From contig BBBM01000006.1 of assembly GCA_001311565.1 (NCBI GenBank), forward strand, positions 21,934 to 85,933: a DNA stretch of 64,000 bases, written 5' to 3'. The position numbers and the translations under genes are program-made. Each line of letters begins with the position of its first letter. Positions within the stretch are counted from its first letter, which is position 1. Of the stretch, positions 44,759-55,507 are shown one piece after another. The DNA comes from Desulfothermus okinawensis JCM 13304 (GTDB lineage: Bacteria; Desulfobacterota; Desulfovibrionia; Desulfovibrionales; Desulfothermaceae). The notes beneath the pieces are model-generated. The model was not told the DNA's origin, made no database searches, and saw nothing but the letters and a program-made list of their open reading frames with translations.

Positions 44759-45606
44759 ATGCCTGTTGTAACAATATCCAGGGGAACTTACTCCAAGGGC
44801 AAAGAAATTGCAGAAAAATTAGCCGAAAAGTTGGGATATGAATGTATATCCAGAGATATAATTATCGAGGCGTCCAAAGAATTTAATATACCTGAAGTAA
44901 AGTTAATCAGAGCCCTGCATGATGCTCCCTCTGTGTTAGATAGGTTCACCTATGGGAAAGAAAGATATATAGCCTATATTAGATATGCTTTATTGGATTA
45001 TGTACGGAAGGATAACGTGGTGTATCATGGACTAGCAGGTCATTTTTTTCCTGCAGGGAATTCCCCATGTCTTAAAAGTAAGAATTATAGCCAATATGGA
45101 AGATAGGGTCAAAGAAGAGATGAAACGGGCCAATATATCAGCAGATGAGGCAAGAAAAATACTTAAAAAAAGACGATGATGAAAGGAGAAAGTGGGCATT
45201 GGCGCTATATGGCATAGATACCAATGATTGTAAACTATATGATGTAGTCTTTCATATTGATACACTTAAGGTGGATGATGTGGTGGATTTGTTGGAAGAG
45301 ACAGTTAAGAGACCGTGTTTTCAACCAACTGACTTGTCGAGAAAGATATTGGAATACAGGTATATTGAGTCCAGGATTGTAGCAAAACTCGTTGATGAGT
45401 ATCCACAGATAACAACAAGTTATGATAATGGTAAGGCCTATATTTCCCTTAAGGCAAATCCCCATAAAGAGGATGTTATTAAAAAGAATATACAAGAGAT
45501 ACTAAAGAAAGATAAGATGCTAAAAGACATTGATTTTGAGGTACACATAACTCCCACAAAAAAAGGCATATATCCCCGACTAAAAGTATGGGTCAGGTTT
45601 CCCTGA
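44759..45606 (+). CDS. Cytidylate kinase-like P-loop protein with C-terminal BON-like domain
   Basis: The N-terminal P-loop kinase fold (VTISRGTYSKGKEIAEKLAE; YECISRDIIIEASKEF; VYHGLAGHFFLQGIPHVLKV) matches cytidylate kinase-like proteins of the AAK6 type, with RRKWALALYGID and YDVVFHIDTLKVDDVVDLL downstream. The last 70 residues (ITTSYDNGKAYISLKANPHK...) resemble a BON-like alpha/beta domain. T-run at 45043 and A-run at 45165 insertions are corrected, giving about 281 residues. GGAGG RBS. The true substrate is unknown; similar proteins are commonly annotated only as cytidylate kinase-like. Confidence 0.78.
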
Positions 45607-45610
45607 CCCA
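45589..45610. terminator. Convergent terminator hairpin between the kinase-like gene and htpG
   Basis: TGGGTCAGG-TTTC-CCTGACCCA is a perfect 9-bp stem overlapping the last codons of the kinase-like gene, followed by an AT-rich tract. It lies between two convergent genes and can serve both. Confidence 0.75.
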
Positions 45611-45637
45611 TATCTTTATTTTATCCTGCAAGATTTT

Positions 45638-47501
45638 TTAGATACACTTTGAGGCCTTGTCTATGATCTTATAAGACCTTTTTGCGAGATTATTTACATC
45701 TGGAACATAGCCATTTTGCAATAGAGCAGTTTCATATAGATGGTTAATAATATCTTCTACAAAATCGTCTTTTGATTCATTTGATACTATTTTTGATAGG
45801 TCTTTTATTAACTCACTTTCTGGATTTATCTCTAATATTTGTTTTGGGATAGAAGTATCTTTAGTTATTAACTGAATTATTTTTTGCATCTGGGAGCTAA
45901 TATTTCCATCTGGACTAACCAGACAAACAGGGGTCTTAATCAGTCTATTTGTGGTCCTGACATCTACTACCTTATCCTTTAAAACTTCCTTTATCTTTTT
46001 TTATGAGATTTTCAATTTCTTTTGAATCTTCTCCCTGTCTTAGTTTATCATCTTTTTTTGATTTTATTTATATCTGCATGCTCAACTGCTTTAAATTTTT
46101 TTGCCTTTATATTCAGATATGGCCTGTAAGATAAACTCATCTATTGGTTCATATAAATATAAAACTTCAATTTCTTCTTCTTTGAATGGTTCTAGATATG
46201 GGCTGTTTTCAATGGATTTCCTGTCATTTCCAGAAATATAGTAAATTTCTTCCTGATCTTTTTTTCATGTTCTCTATGTATTCATCTAAAGAGATCAATC
46301 CATCTTCATCTTTTGTCCTTGATGAGTTAAATCTAATCAATTTGGAAAATTGTTCCCTGTTCTGAAAATCAGTATATCCAAGCTTAAATACCTTGCCATG
46401 TTCTCTCCAGAATACGTTGTACCTTTCTTTGTCATTTTTGGCTATATCTTCTAATTTTTTTTAAGACCTGCTTTGTAATAAGAGAATTTTATTTTTTTGA
46501 ATAACTCTGTTTTCCTGAATTGCTTCTCTGGATAGGTTTAAAGGTAGGTCTGAGCTGTCCACAACACCTTTTAAAAAGCCAAGATAATTTGGTATAAGGT
46601 CTTTATTTTTTTTCTGTATAAGCACTCTGTTTACGTATAAATCAAGTCCATATTCTTCTGTAAAGGTCTCAAACACAACTGTAGATTTTTTTGGGGATAA
46701 ATACTATGGAGCTAAATTGCACAGGGGCATCAACTGATATATGCAAATAATCTAAGGGTTCTTCTGGGTCATGTGTGAGGAACTTGTAGAATTCGTCATA
46801 TTGTTCTTTTTTTAATTTTAAATTTTGGTTCCTTCCAGAGTGCTGGTATGGTATTTACCTTTTCTCCGTCAACATAGATTGGAAATGCAATGAAGTTTGA
46901 GTGGGTTTTGATTATTGATTTTAACTTCTCTTTTCCCAGAAAATAGGTGGAGTCATCTTTTAAATAAATTTTTATTTCTGTTCCCCTGCCAATGTCTTCA
47001 TTTAACTCTTCCACTTCAAATGATCCCATACCATCTGATTTCCATAAAACTGGTTTTGCTTTTGGATCAAAGGATCTTGTCTTTATCTCAACTTCCTTTG
47101 CAACCATAAATACAGAGTAAAAACCAACTCCAAATCTGCCTATAATATTTTCTGCCTTATCTTTTTCTGAGGAGATTTGTCTTATAAATTCTTCTGTTCC
47201 AGATTTGGCTATGGTTCCTAAATTGGTTATGACCTCATCCTTTGTCATTCCAATGCCAGTATCCTTGATGGTAAGAACCTTGTTTTTGTTATCAGTGGTT
47301 ATCTGTATCTCTAGGGGTAAATCCTTTTGATATACATCTTCTCCTTGGGTGAGTTTGAACCTTACCTTGTCCAGGGCATCTGATGCATTTGATACTAATT
47401 CCCGTAAAAATATCTCCTTATTTGTATAAATGGAATTGATGATAATATCTAAAAGTTTTTTTGGTCTCAGCCTGAAATTCAAATACTTCACCTTTTAACA
47501 T
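45638..47501 (-). CDS. htpG: Molecular chaperone HtpG (Hsp90)
   Basis: Cytosolic Hsp90 chaperone. The start [19 protein letters not shown] is restored by removing one T near 47456. The GHKL ATPase motifs follow: [15 protein letters not shown] (Mg-binding Asn), [35 protein letters not shown]. The middle domain includes [19 protein letters not shown] (as two blocks). The C-terminal dimer region is present, ending [15 protein letters not shown]. Numerous T-run insertions between 45990 and 46820 are corrected. About 615 residues, normal length. RBS GAGGAAG precedes the ATG. Confidence 0.93.
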
Positions 47502-47770
47502 GACTTCCTCCTATTTTTTTATCTTGCCATCAAATGTATAACAAGATCTGTTACAAAAATTTTATTTTATAACACAACTGGAAAACTAGGAAAGGGGATT
47601 ATTTTTTTAGCCCCTGGGATGAACTTCAATAAGGGCCTGTAGTACTCCTTTTTACAAAAGTCACATGACCCATCTTTGCTATCTTATAACATATAGAATA
47701 AAGTAGAAAAAAAAGGGTGTCAAGGCAGGATATAAGGAAAGAGTAAAAGGAAACGTAAGGTTAGTTTACT

Positions 47771-47805
47771 TAACCCAGGTTTATCAAAAAGATAAACCTG
47801 GGTTA
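47771..47805. repeat. Dispersed palindromic repeat, copy B (perfect hairpin)
   Basis: TAACCCAGGTTTATC and GATAAACCTGGGTTA form a perfect 15-bp stem around AAAAA. It lies between htpG and the flavoprotein gene, both on the minus strand, so it is downstream of the flavoprotein. Related copies elsewhere suggest a dispersed element rather than a plain terminator. Confidence 0.75.
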
Positions 47806-47835
47806 TCAAGTACTGGGCAAGTAAAGAATTTTAAG

Positions 47836-49197
47836 TTATAGTTTCTTAAACTTAAAATGTGCATCTCCTGCTGCCCTTACCACGTGGTAGGCAATGGGAG
47901 AGCCTGTAAGTAATGGATGAGTAGCTACTTGTATAAAATATAAGTCATCTACTGTGAGGCCTGCCTGGATTGCTGTTGAGATAATATTTACCATCTCTGC
48001 AGTAGAATCTCCTCCAAGTACATGTCCGCCAATTATTTTTTTTATCTTTTTTTGTTAAAAAGAAGTATTGCCTTCATGTCCTTAAATGTGTTTGGCAAGG
48101 AAGCTGGATGTTTATCTGGACCTACAAATTCACCCTTTACGTATTCAATGTTTTCCGCCTTACACCCATGCTGGGTTAGGCCTGCAGCACCTATGGCAAT
48201 ATCTCCAATTTTTGTGGAAAAGGCACCTACTGCTCCTCTATTTTTTTACATTTTCTCCCAACAAATTATTGGCAGCAATAATGCCTTCATATGCTGCAAC
48301 AGACGCAAGTCTAATTCCACATGGTTTTTTTAGTTATAAAAGAAAACTTTGCCGCACAATCCCCTGCAGCATATACATCTTCAACTCTGGTTTTCATATA
48401 TTCGTCAACTTCAATCCCTGCTCTTCTGTCGCATGGAATTTTGCACTTTTCAGCAAGGAGGACATTTGGGGCAGCACCAACTCCCATAATCACAATATCA
48501 GCATCTATGGATTCTCCGCTCTTTAATATTACCTTCTCCACCTTTTCATTTCCTTCTAATCTGGTTACCTGGGAGCTCGTCTTTAGGTTAATATTTAATT
48601 TTTTTTAATTCTTCTTCAGCCCTAATACAAAATTCTTCTTCAAGGGCAGCCATTAGGCAGTGAGGTAACATCTCAACTATGGTAATATTTGCATTTTTGC
48701 CTTTGAGTACAGCTATCTGCTCAGCCATTTCCACGCCAATAAAACCACCGCCTATTATAACCACATTCTTTGCATGTTTAATTCTTTCATTGATTAGGTC
48801 TAAGTGTTCAGGCTCTTTTTTTTATTGTAAATACGTTTCTCAGATTGATCCCTTCAATTGGAGGGACAAAGGGTATGGATCCTGTGGCCAATAGTAATTT
48901 GTCATATTTTAGCTTTTCATTGCCATTATATGAGATTTCATGATCTTTGGTGTCAATCTGAGTTACCTCAGCTACTTTTATATCAAGTCCCAAGGATATA
49001 AATGGATCATCTGGAATTAAGTCTTTAGTTACTTCTTTTAATGTTCCATAAATATAAGGAATTCCACATGGAACTGGCGTTTTTGTTGCCTTTCTAAATA
49101 AAACTACCTTTGTTTCTGGGGCCCTCATTTTTAAAGTAAGGGCAGCGGCCAGTCCTGCAGCAGATGCTCCCACTATTGCTATGTCTGTTTTCTGCAT
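47836..49197 (-). CDS. Pyridine nucleotide-disulfide oxidoreductase, CoA-disulfide reductase/NADH oxidase type
   Basis: FAD/NAD(P)H flavoprotein with a single redox cysteine. FAD-binding start (DIAIVGASAAGLAAALTLK), catalytic Cys in PVPCGIPY, LLLATGSIPFVPPIEG, NAD-binding VVIIGGGFIGVEMAEQ, the DGVGA-type block (IVIMGVGAAPN) and YAAGDCA. The ending includes GGHVLGGDSTAEMVN and HPLLTGSPIAYHVV. T-run insertions near 48040, 48242, 48325, 48600 and 48821 are corrected. About 450 residues. It may reduce CoA disulfide, per/polysulfide or oxygen; a polysulfide or CoA role suits an anaerobe but is inferred. Confidence 0.85.
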
Positions 49198-49534
49198 ATA
49201 CGCCTCCTCGTTTAAAGTATTTTTCTGGGGGTAAGTATATTCAAATAGTATACCAAAAAAAATATTGTCTTAATCACAAGGATTGAGTTTTTTTTATCTG
49301 GGGGTTTTGTGTAAAATTAACGTTAACTGTTAACTTAACTCGAGTTTGGTAAAATCTACAGGAAAATGTTAAAAAAATAGTTGTTTTATTTCTGTAACTT
49401 ATTGGAATAATAGAATTGATTTTTTTTAAAAAAAAACTTTATTGTAATAGATAATAATATTGAGATGTAGAATCATTGTAATGTTCCCAAAAAAAGCGAA
49501 GCGTATCGTGTCCAATCCAAAAGTTTTTGTGCTC
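49198..49534. other. Gene-free AT-rich region
   Basis: No gene is seen in about 340 bases. It contains a short cluster of GTTAAC palindromes (49320-49333) and a partial, degraded copy of the palindromic repeat (near 49336). Long A and T tracts are abundant. The promoter of the minus-strand flavoprotein gene should lie at its left edge. Confidence 0.4.
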
Positions 49535-49993
49535 CTAGTGAGCGGGGTCTTTTATAACTTCCAAAAGTTCTTTGTATCCCCAGATGCCTCTACAATCTTC
49601 AGGCGGACATGCCCTTCTCCCTTTGATGCACACAGGGTAATTAATACTATTTTTTCTCGGGAGTATTTTTTCCAATTGTACCTTGTGTTCCCAACCATCA
49701 CCAAAATCATAGATATAATTTGCTACTGGATTTTCTTCTGAAAAATAGTCGGCTATTTTTTGTTTCCATTCTAGAAGAACTTCTCTGTAAAAGTCCTCAT
49801 CTGGACTTCCTATCCTCACCTTTAGCCCAGTTGAAGGATTTATTATTTCAAATTCATGGAGATGATAATCTTCCCACCCCATAGCGTCCTGAATGGCAAC
49901 ATGTAGATCCCAAAAAGTATAGGTTTCTGGGACCTGTATCCGTCGCCAAATGGGTGGTCTAATACCTTTTAGAGTAATCTTAAACTGATACAC
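49535..49993 (-). CDS. Plasmid pRiA4b ORF-3-like protein
   Basis: Protein of the pRiA4b ORF-3 family (function unknown, widespread near mobile DNA). It has the hallmark pattern: YQFKITLKGIRPPIWRRIQVP, TFWDLHVAIQDAMGWEDYHLHEF, YDFGDGWEHKVQLE and the cysteine-containing CIKGRRACPPEDCRGIWGY. It ends at a TAG (49535), 153 residues. The bases just beyond that stop still read somewhat like the family end (EHKNFWIGH), so a short 3' truncation or a nonsense change is possible. It is intact otherwise and contains no long homopolymer. Confidence 0.85.
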   Translation of the reverse strand: MYQFKITLKGIRPPIWRRIQVPETYTFWDLHVAIQDAMGWEDYHLHEFEIINPSTGLKVRIGSPDEDFYREVLLEWKQKIADYFSEENPVANYIYDFGDGWEHKVQLEKILPRKNSINYPVCIKGRRACPPEDCRGIWGYKELLEVIKDPAH

Positions 49994-50104
49994 TTGATTG
50001 AACTTCTTTTTTTATTGTGAATTCTCCTGTTATCAAATATGGATAGATCTATGTGTATAAAACATTTTCCCAATTAGACAGGCAAATTTCACCTTACGTT
50101 CTGA

Positions 50105-50136
50105 GCGTATCTGAAGTCCGCCGAAGCCAGATATGC
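50105..50136. repeat. Short GC-rich inverted repeat downstream of the DUF5615/DUF433 pair
   Basis: GCGTATCTG (50105-50113) and CAGATATGC (50128-50136) pair over 8 of 9 positions around a GC-rich centre, with GTTATGCG following at 50140. It lies just past the toxin-like gene's stop (minus strand) and differs in composition from its surroundings. It may be a terminator or the edge of an acquired segment. Confidence 0.4.
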
Positions 50137-50155
50137 CCTGTTATGCGTCGTTGCC

Positions 50156-50521
50156 TCATGGTTTACCTTTACTTTCTTCAACAATGCGGACAGTTTCCTC
50201 GGTCGCGATTATAAAATTATTGACAAGTTTGTCAGAGTAGTACTCTAATACCCGCTGTAATACAGCAATTTTATTCTCAGACCTTTCATCTTCTAATCGC
50301 AAGAGGATTACACCTTTGTGTGGTTTTCTCATGCGGAATACAAGTTCGCCAAAATCTTTATCATTGGTAACCAAGATATAATTCTCAAAGTTTGCCTTGT
50401 CGATAATGCCCTCATCATCTAATCCCCTAGCCTCATCATAAACAGAAAATACATCATGATGTAATCTTTGCAGCCATTTAGCAACTGCAGGACCCGTGCA
50501 TTCATCAACGAGAAAACGCAT
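50156..50521 (-). CDS. DUF5615 PIN-like protein, toxin candidate
   Basis: Intact 121-residue PIN-like protein: MRFLVDECTGPAVAKWLQ (metal Asp/Glu), HDVFSVYDEARGLDDEGI, LVTNDKDFGELVF and GVILLRLEDERSE are the DUF5615 signatures. Such proteins are found next to DUF433 partners and are thought to be toxin-like nucleases. It begins two nt after the DUF433 gene ends, in a classic two-gene cassette. Base composition is more balanced than the neighbours and no homopolymer disruption occurs. Confidence 0.88.
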   Translation of the reverse strand: MRFLVDECTGPAVAKWLQRLHHDVFSVYDEARGLDDEGIIDKANFENYILVTNDKDFGELVFRMRKPHKGVILLRLEDERSENKIAVLQRVLEYYSDKLVNNFIIATEETVRIVEESKGKP

Positions 50522-50523
50522 GT

Positions 50524-50769
50524 CTAAACCGCCTCTACTAAAGGCATAAATGTGGTGTCCTCAAGTGTTTCAGAAGCGTACAACAAACAGGCTAAAATAT
50601 CTTCCTTTGTTAATCCGTGGTATTCTTGGAGAATCTCATCAATGGTTGCTCCATGTGCTAATAGATTCAAAATGTACTGTACGGTTAACCGCGTGCCTCT
50701 AATGACTGGTTTTCCCACCATGATTTTAGGGTTTAATATAATGCGTTCAAGTAATTGCTTTTGCTTCAT
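50524..50769 (-). CDS. DUF433 protein, antitoxin candidate
   Basis: Intact 81-residue DUF433 protein: ERIILNPKIMVGKPVIRGTR, LTVQYILNLLAHGATIDEIL, YHGLTKEDILACLLYASETL. This HTH-containing family is regularly encoded immediately upstream of DUF5615 genes, as here. It probably neutralises and represses the downstream protein. The leader carries a good RBS (GGAGGGG) and TTATAA about 15 nt upstream. Confidence 0.88.
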   Translation of the reverse strand: MKQKQLLERIILNPKIMVGKPVIRGTRLTVQYILNLLAHGATIDEILQEYHGLTKEDILACLLYASETLEDTTFMPLVEAV

Positions 50770-51152
50770 TTTCCCCTCCTGTTATAATGTATGTCATCCT
50801 ACCATTCTTTTCATATAAAATTTTGCCTTACTCCTTCCCATATACGCATTGCGGATATACCTCCATATTGGAGTGATATCTGCAATATTGACATATACAT
50901 CCCTTTGGGAGAAATCATACTCCTACCTTCTTATGCAGTCTATCAAGTGGACTCTTAATTTGCAAGGCTGGTTATGCTTACATGGGTATAAATTTCAGTT
51001 GTAATACCACTCTTACATCATTTATCCTTGCTTTCCTGAACGCCTGCCTGAAAATCAGAGATATTGTTTGATTAATGGGCTATTTATAACAGGAGTTCGC
51101 TTTGTCTGACAATGCTGTAAGTAGGCTGTTTGCGTATTTTTTTTAATTTTTT
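50770..51152. other. Gene-free region between the DUF433 gene and the TPR gene
   Basis: About 380 bases without a gene I can support. The right side holds T-rich sequence at the end of the minus-strand TPR gene. The left side should contain the promoter of the DUF433/DUF5615 pair (TTATAA near 50780). The middle is less AT-biased than usual here and may be decayed acquired DNA; no recognisable protein remnant was found. Confidence 0.35.
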
Positions 51153-52357
51153 TTATCTCTGGAAATCTTTTTCAAATATTTTTTTTGCCAGGTCATATTT
51201 TTTTTAAGTAATATGCACAGTATGCAGCCATAAGATATGAATTGGAGGGATTTTTTTGCTAATTTAGCAGCAATTAAAAATGATTTAAGTGCATCATTAA
51301 ATTTTTTTTAGATTGTATAAGATCTCTCCTTTTAAATAGTATGTATTATATGTCTTTTGGGTTTTAGTTGCCTTTTCAACCCAATAAAAGGCCTTTTTAA
51401 AATTATCCATCCTTATATAACACCTTGCCAGTATTAGATAGATGTCTTTGTATCTACCCGCCTGTATTTGCTCATAAAATTTAACTGCCTCTTTTGGGAT
51501 ATTAAGTTGTAAGAATAAATCTGCCATAAGTTTTTTTTTCTTCTTCTGAATAAGGCTCTAAGTATCCCTTAATTATGACAGCTGTGAGGGCATCTTTGTA
51601 TTTGTTTTCATATAAGTACACATTTAATAGATATTTCCATAACCTTACGTTTGCAGGGCTATTTTCTATTAAACTAGTTAAGTAACTCTCTGCAGTTTTA
51701 AATTGTTTTAACAATAAATAGAGTTGTATTCTCAATTCCTGGTACTGAGATTTGTCTTTTATTGGCAAATTAGATAGATATATTAAATAATTAAGGGCTT
51801 GTTTATATTTTTTTCAGTGAAAGTAAAACATTTACATATGTCTTTATCCAATCTACTTTGTTCTTAGTAGATATTAATCTGTTTAATATGGTGTATGCCT
51901 TAAATTTATCACCAGAAAGATAAAGGCAAACTGCTTCATTGTATAGATATTCGTTATTTTTAGATGTATTATAGGATAATTTAAAGTATCTTGCTGCTTC
52001 AATGTATTTATTTTTTTGCATAATAGCAAGATGCAAGTATGGGATATATGCTTTTATCTTTTATACCTTTTTTTTATGATAGATTCTAATATGGATATTG
52101 CTCTATCATAATTTTTCTTCATCATATAAGCATTTGATAGGTAAATATATACCTGTGGGTGGATATCCTTATGTGTATTTGTGAATTTTTCAATCAAGTT
52201 TATGGCATCGTTATACTTTTTTATTCTTTATATATAAAAAGGCCTTATTTAATACTCTTATTTCTCCTAAAGATAGGTCCCTGCTATGTACTTTGATTGG
52301 AATTAATAAAGACAAAAATAATAAGAAAGTAAAGATTACTAATCTAAGTCTATTCAT
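51153..52357 (-). CDS. Exported TPR-repeat protein of the TonB2-type cluster
   Basis: Starts with a signal peptide (MNRLRLVIFTFLLFLSLLIP) followed by tetratricopeptide-like helical pairs through to the end: YDRAISILES, YIEAARYFKLSY, KYKDALTAVIIKGYLEPY, PKEAVKFYEQIQAGRYKDIY, DNFKKAFYWVEKATKTQ. Several T-run insertions are corrected; the stop (TAA at 51153-51155) is tentative. About 400 residues. A TPR protein terminates the same gene order in TonB2 systems (DUF3450, TtpC, ExbB, ExbD, TonB, TPR), so it likely assists the energy-transduction complex in the periplasm. It begins five nt after tonB. Confidence 0.78.
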
Positions 52358-52361
52358 ATTT

Positions 52362-53026
52362 CTATTTTTCAAGTCTATATTGTATTTTGGTTTCAACTAT
52401 GACCTTTACAGGCTCTTTGTCCACAGTAGGTGGTTTAAATCTCCATTTTAAAATGGCATCTTTTGTACTTTTTTTCAAAAATTCCCTTAGGTTTTGCATC
52501 TAGAATTTCTATATTTGAAGTATGACCATCCTCATTTACTACAAATTTTACCTTTACCCAACCTTCAATACCAAGCATCCTTGCCCTCATTGGATAGAGG
52601 GGTTTTAGTCTAATTACCGGGATTAGGGGTGAGTCCAATTCTGATAGAGAGTACATTCCTTTTACTTTGGGTGGAGGCGATATTATTGGTTTAGGATAAA
52701 TGTTTATACCTACATTAGATGGGAGTTTTAGGTTTATTTTAAAGGGCAGGTGAGATATTTTTTTTAGGGATATTTTGTTGAAAATCCATTTTTACTTTTA
52801 TGGTTTTAGGCTGGTTTTTAATTTTTTTGTTCTTTAGGTTTGTTTGTATTGAGTGTCTTTGTTTTTGCTCTTATTTTTATCATGTCAATTGATGGGATGT
52901 AGGTGGGATAGTTTTTATTTTCAGGTCTTTTGGAGACCATAAGACACATAAGATATAGGGAAGCAATGTTTAATAGAGCAGCCATTAAGGCTGCTATAAC
53001 CCAGGGGGGGGGTATTTTGTTCTCAT
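52362..53026 (-). CDS. tonB: TonB-family protein
   Basis: Energy transducer. Short cytosolic N-terminus (MRTKYPPPWVIAALMAALLN) leading into one membrane anchor, a charged linker, a Pro/Lys stretch (YPKPIISPPPKVKG) and a TonB C-terminal domain (RLKPLYPMRARMLGIEGWVK, VKFVVNEDGHTSNIEILDAK, ILKWRFKP). Corrections: one missing C in the C-run at about 53004-53011, extra A/T at 52472, 52762 and 52822. About 220 residues. It follows exbD directly and should span the envelope to contact outer-membrane receptors, which are not in the window. Confidence 0.87.
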
Positions 53027-53029
53027 TTT

Positions 53030-53447
53030 TTACTCTTGGGGTATCTGGGCTGCCAGGGCTATATTTTTTTGCCCCAGCCAGTTTGCACGCATCCATTACC
53101 TTTATCACAAGACCGGTTTCACTCTTCTCATCTGCCACTATTATAATTGAACTATCTGGATTTTCTGCAAGGGCCCTTTCCACATTGGCCTCAATTGACC
53201 TTGGGTCCATCTCCCTTTTATCCATAAATATACGCCCATCTTTTGTTACACCAATTAATATGCTTGCCTTTTTTTTGAGGGTGGCAGATGCTGCAACAGG
53301 TCTGTTTATCTCTACTCCTGTTTCTTTTTGAAAACTGGTTGTTACCAAGAAAAATATGAGTAAGATAAAGATCATGTCTATTAAGGGCGCCATATCTATG
53401 TCTAAAGATTTTTTTTGAGCCCTTCTTGCTCCGGTAATATTTAACAT
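53030..53447 (-). CDS. exbD: Biopolymer transport protein ExbD
   Basis: Small single-pass proton-channel subunit. Classic start (cytosolic RRAQKKSLDIDMAPLIDMIF, the Asp in DMAPLID being in the membrane channel), LLIFFLVTTSF helix, and a periplasmic domain (VEINRPVAASA, IEANVERALAENPDSS, VIKVMDACKLAGA). It ends IALAAQIPQE when one A insertion near 53068 is removed. About 138 residues. It starts four nt after exbB and the stop is four nt before the tonB ATG, so it is tightly coupled. Confidence 0.9.
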
Positions 53448-53450
53448 AAA

Positions 53451-54065
53451 CTAGACTCCATTTGTTAATAATCTCCTTAAATACATACCAGTTATGGATG
53501 CCTTTTTTTTTGAGTCTCCTGGCCCTTGTGTGTAAGAAGTTACTCATATATATACCTGGAATTGCGATAAAAAGTCCTGTTTGTGTGGTGATTAAGGCTT
53601 CAGAAATCCCACTAGCCAGTGCCTTTACATTTCCAGTTCCAAAAATAGCAATCACAAAAAAAGGTCTTTATCATTCCAATTGTGGTCCCAAGTAGCCCAA
53701 GAAGGGGGGACATGGTTGCCAGAACAGATATGATTTCCAGTCTCTTATCTAAGAGGTGGACAACTCTTACAACTGCTTCATCTATCATATGTGGTGTAAG
53801 TCTTTTATTTCTTTTTTTTATAATAATTTCATGTATTAATAGATCTGTTACTGAACTATTTAGTGTAAGTTCTTTATTTTCCTCTTTTATTATTTCTTTT
53901 AATTCTTTTTTTTGTTATACCTCTTGCATAGAGCCTTTTGAATACAATGAGCCTTTCAATTATGAGTACCCACATTATAAGAGATACAAATATCAGGGGA
54001 TACATTACAATTCCCCCTTTTGTTATATATTCAAGTATTGGGTAAAATATGTTGTAAAAATCCAT
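53451..54065 (-). CDS. exbB: ExbB-type proton channel protein
   Basis: Three-helix MotA/TolQ/ExbB protein. N-terminal helix (GGIVMYPLIFVSLIMWVLII), ERLIVFKRL, then the conserved second and third helices (ALASGISEALITTQTGLFIAIPGIYMSNFL). T-run shifts near 53512, 53655, 53815 and 53910 are corrected; the end is ASITGMYLRRLLTNGV. About 200 residues. With ExbD it forms the proton channel powering TonB. It begins seven nt after the TtpC-like gene. Confidence 0.87.
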
Positions 54066-54071
54066 ATTGGG

Positions 54072-55507
54072 TTAATTTTTGTTTGAGAAAATTGTATTTA
54101 CCAGGCTAATAGCATTTTCTTCCATGGAAGATATATAGTTTTCAACCATCCTAGTTAGTATTGTGTGGAAAAACATAATAGGTATAGCAACTGAAAGACC
54201 AAGCATTGTGGTGACCAGGGCTTCTGATATCCCTCCTGACATGAGTTTTGGATCTGATGTCCCAAAGTATGTGATAACATGAAATGTATTGATCATCCTG
54301 TAACAGTTCCGAGCAGTCCAAGTAGTGGAGCTATTTTTGCTAGCATCCCTAATGTGGATAAGAATCTTTCCAACTTAGGAATATTTTTTTAAGATCTCTT
54401 CCTGTAATATGTTCTCAATTCCTTCCCTGGATAAATTTCTATTGATTATGGCCTTAAGCATGATGTTGGGGAGCACTTTTTGTTTTAAGTTGCTGCATAA
54501 ATCCTGTGCCATATCCCATTTCCCCTTTACAATTAGATCTTCTAATTTTTCCATAAATGGATTGGGATCAATGTATTTTCTTTTAAGGGTATAGAATCTC
54601 TCTAATATTAAGATAAGGGATGCAAAACCAATAAATAATATTGGCCATACAAGCGGGCCTCCACTTAATATCTTTTCCCAAAGATCCACTTCATATGAGA
54701 ATTCTCTAATGGCTCCACCTTTTGATATATCCACAGGTGCAAGTTCGCTTTTTCCATGCAGGTAATCTCTTATCTGCCTTTTTATGAGATATGGAGCTGG
54801 TTTTGATAAGGCAAAAAAAACGCTGGGATTTATCAGAATAGAGGAGAAAACCAGAATCATTATCTGTTTTATACATCTGGGTAAAAGGACCAATAAACAA
54901 AATTTCCCCTTGTTTTTCATTTCCTTTTCTATCAATAAATACTCCTTTTTTTTATGCTCACTTCAGAAGAATTTAATATCTCGTCAAACAAAAGCTCTGC
55001 CATATTTTTTTTATCTCTTTCATCCCTGGAAATTGAGATTTGTCTAAAATTGGCTTTATTAATCTTTCCCTGTGTTTTTTTTATTGCGCTATATGGGCTT
55101 TGTTTTAGTATAGTTTCCAGGTCCTTTGCATTTATCCTTATCTGTCCGACAAGTTCCTTAATGTCAGATGTGTTTTTTTTCAAAAATGGATAAAAGGAGT
55201 TCATGTTCTTTTTCAAGGTGTTGTATGTCCTGCTTTAGGTTTTGAGATTCTTTTTCTTGCTCTTTTTTTCTTTTGTTCAAGTTTTTTTATCAATAAAAGT
55301 AATTTAGTCTTATTGTTTTTAATTTTGTTGAGTGTATCCACATATTCCTCTTTGGCTTTATTTAATTCCATATGAGATTTTTTTTAAAATAAATCTTTTT
55401 TTTGTTCATCTATATTTTTCATATTAACTCTTACATCAGAGGAAAATACATTGGTAGAATAGAGGACAATAAAAAAATACAAGTGTTATTCTAAGGTTAT
55501 TTTGCAT
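54072..55507 (-). CDS. TtpC-like MotA/TolQ/ExbB protein with long periplasmic N-domain
   Basis: Extended ExbB homologue of TonB2 systems. A signal peptide (MQNNLRITLVFFIVLYSTNV) is followed by a coiled coil (55120-55420) and a beta domain (FIGPFTQMYKTDNDSGFLLY, then ALSKPAPYLIKRQIRDYLHG and APVDISKGGA). The ExbB channel domain follows: GPLVWPILFIGFASLILILE, APLLGLLGTVTGMINTF, GGISEALVTTMLGLSVAIP. Extra A/T bases near 54387, 54818, 54946, 55078, 55177, 55381 and others are corrected. About 470 residues. In Vibrio-type systems TtpC supports TonB2-dependent uptake. Confidence 0.85.

Noticed and set aside
49316..49345. Clustered GTTAAC palindromes as an origin or operator
   Set aside because: Too short and AT-rich to stand out here; no DnaA boxes or neighbouring replication gene.
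50105..50150. Integron attC-like site next to the DUF433/DUF5615 pair (GTTATGCG and a stem)
   Set aside because: The ends do not satisfy GTTRRRY/RYYYAAC and no opposite core or integrase is visible. Only a hairpin can be supported.
52818..53447. A single 209-residue ExbD variant with an extra C-terminal helix
   Set aside because: The extra part is the start of TonB; one A insertion and one missing C merge the two genes artificially.
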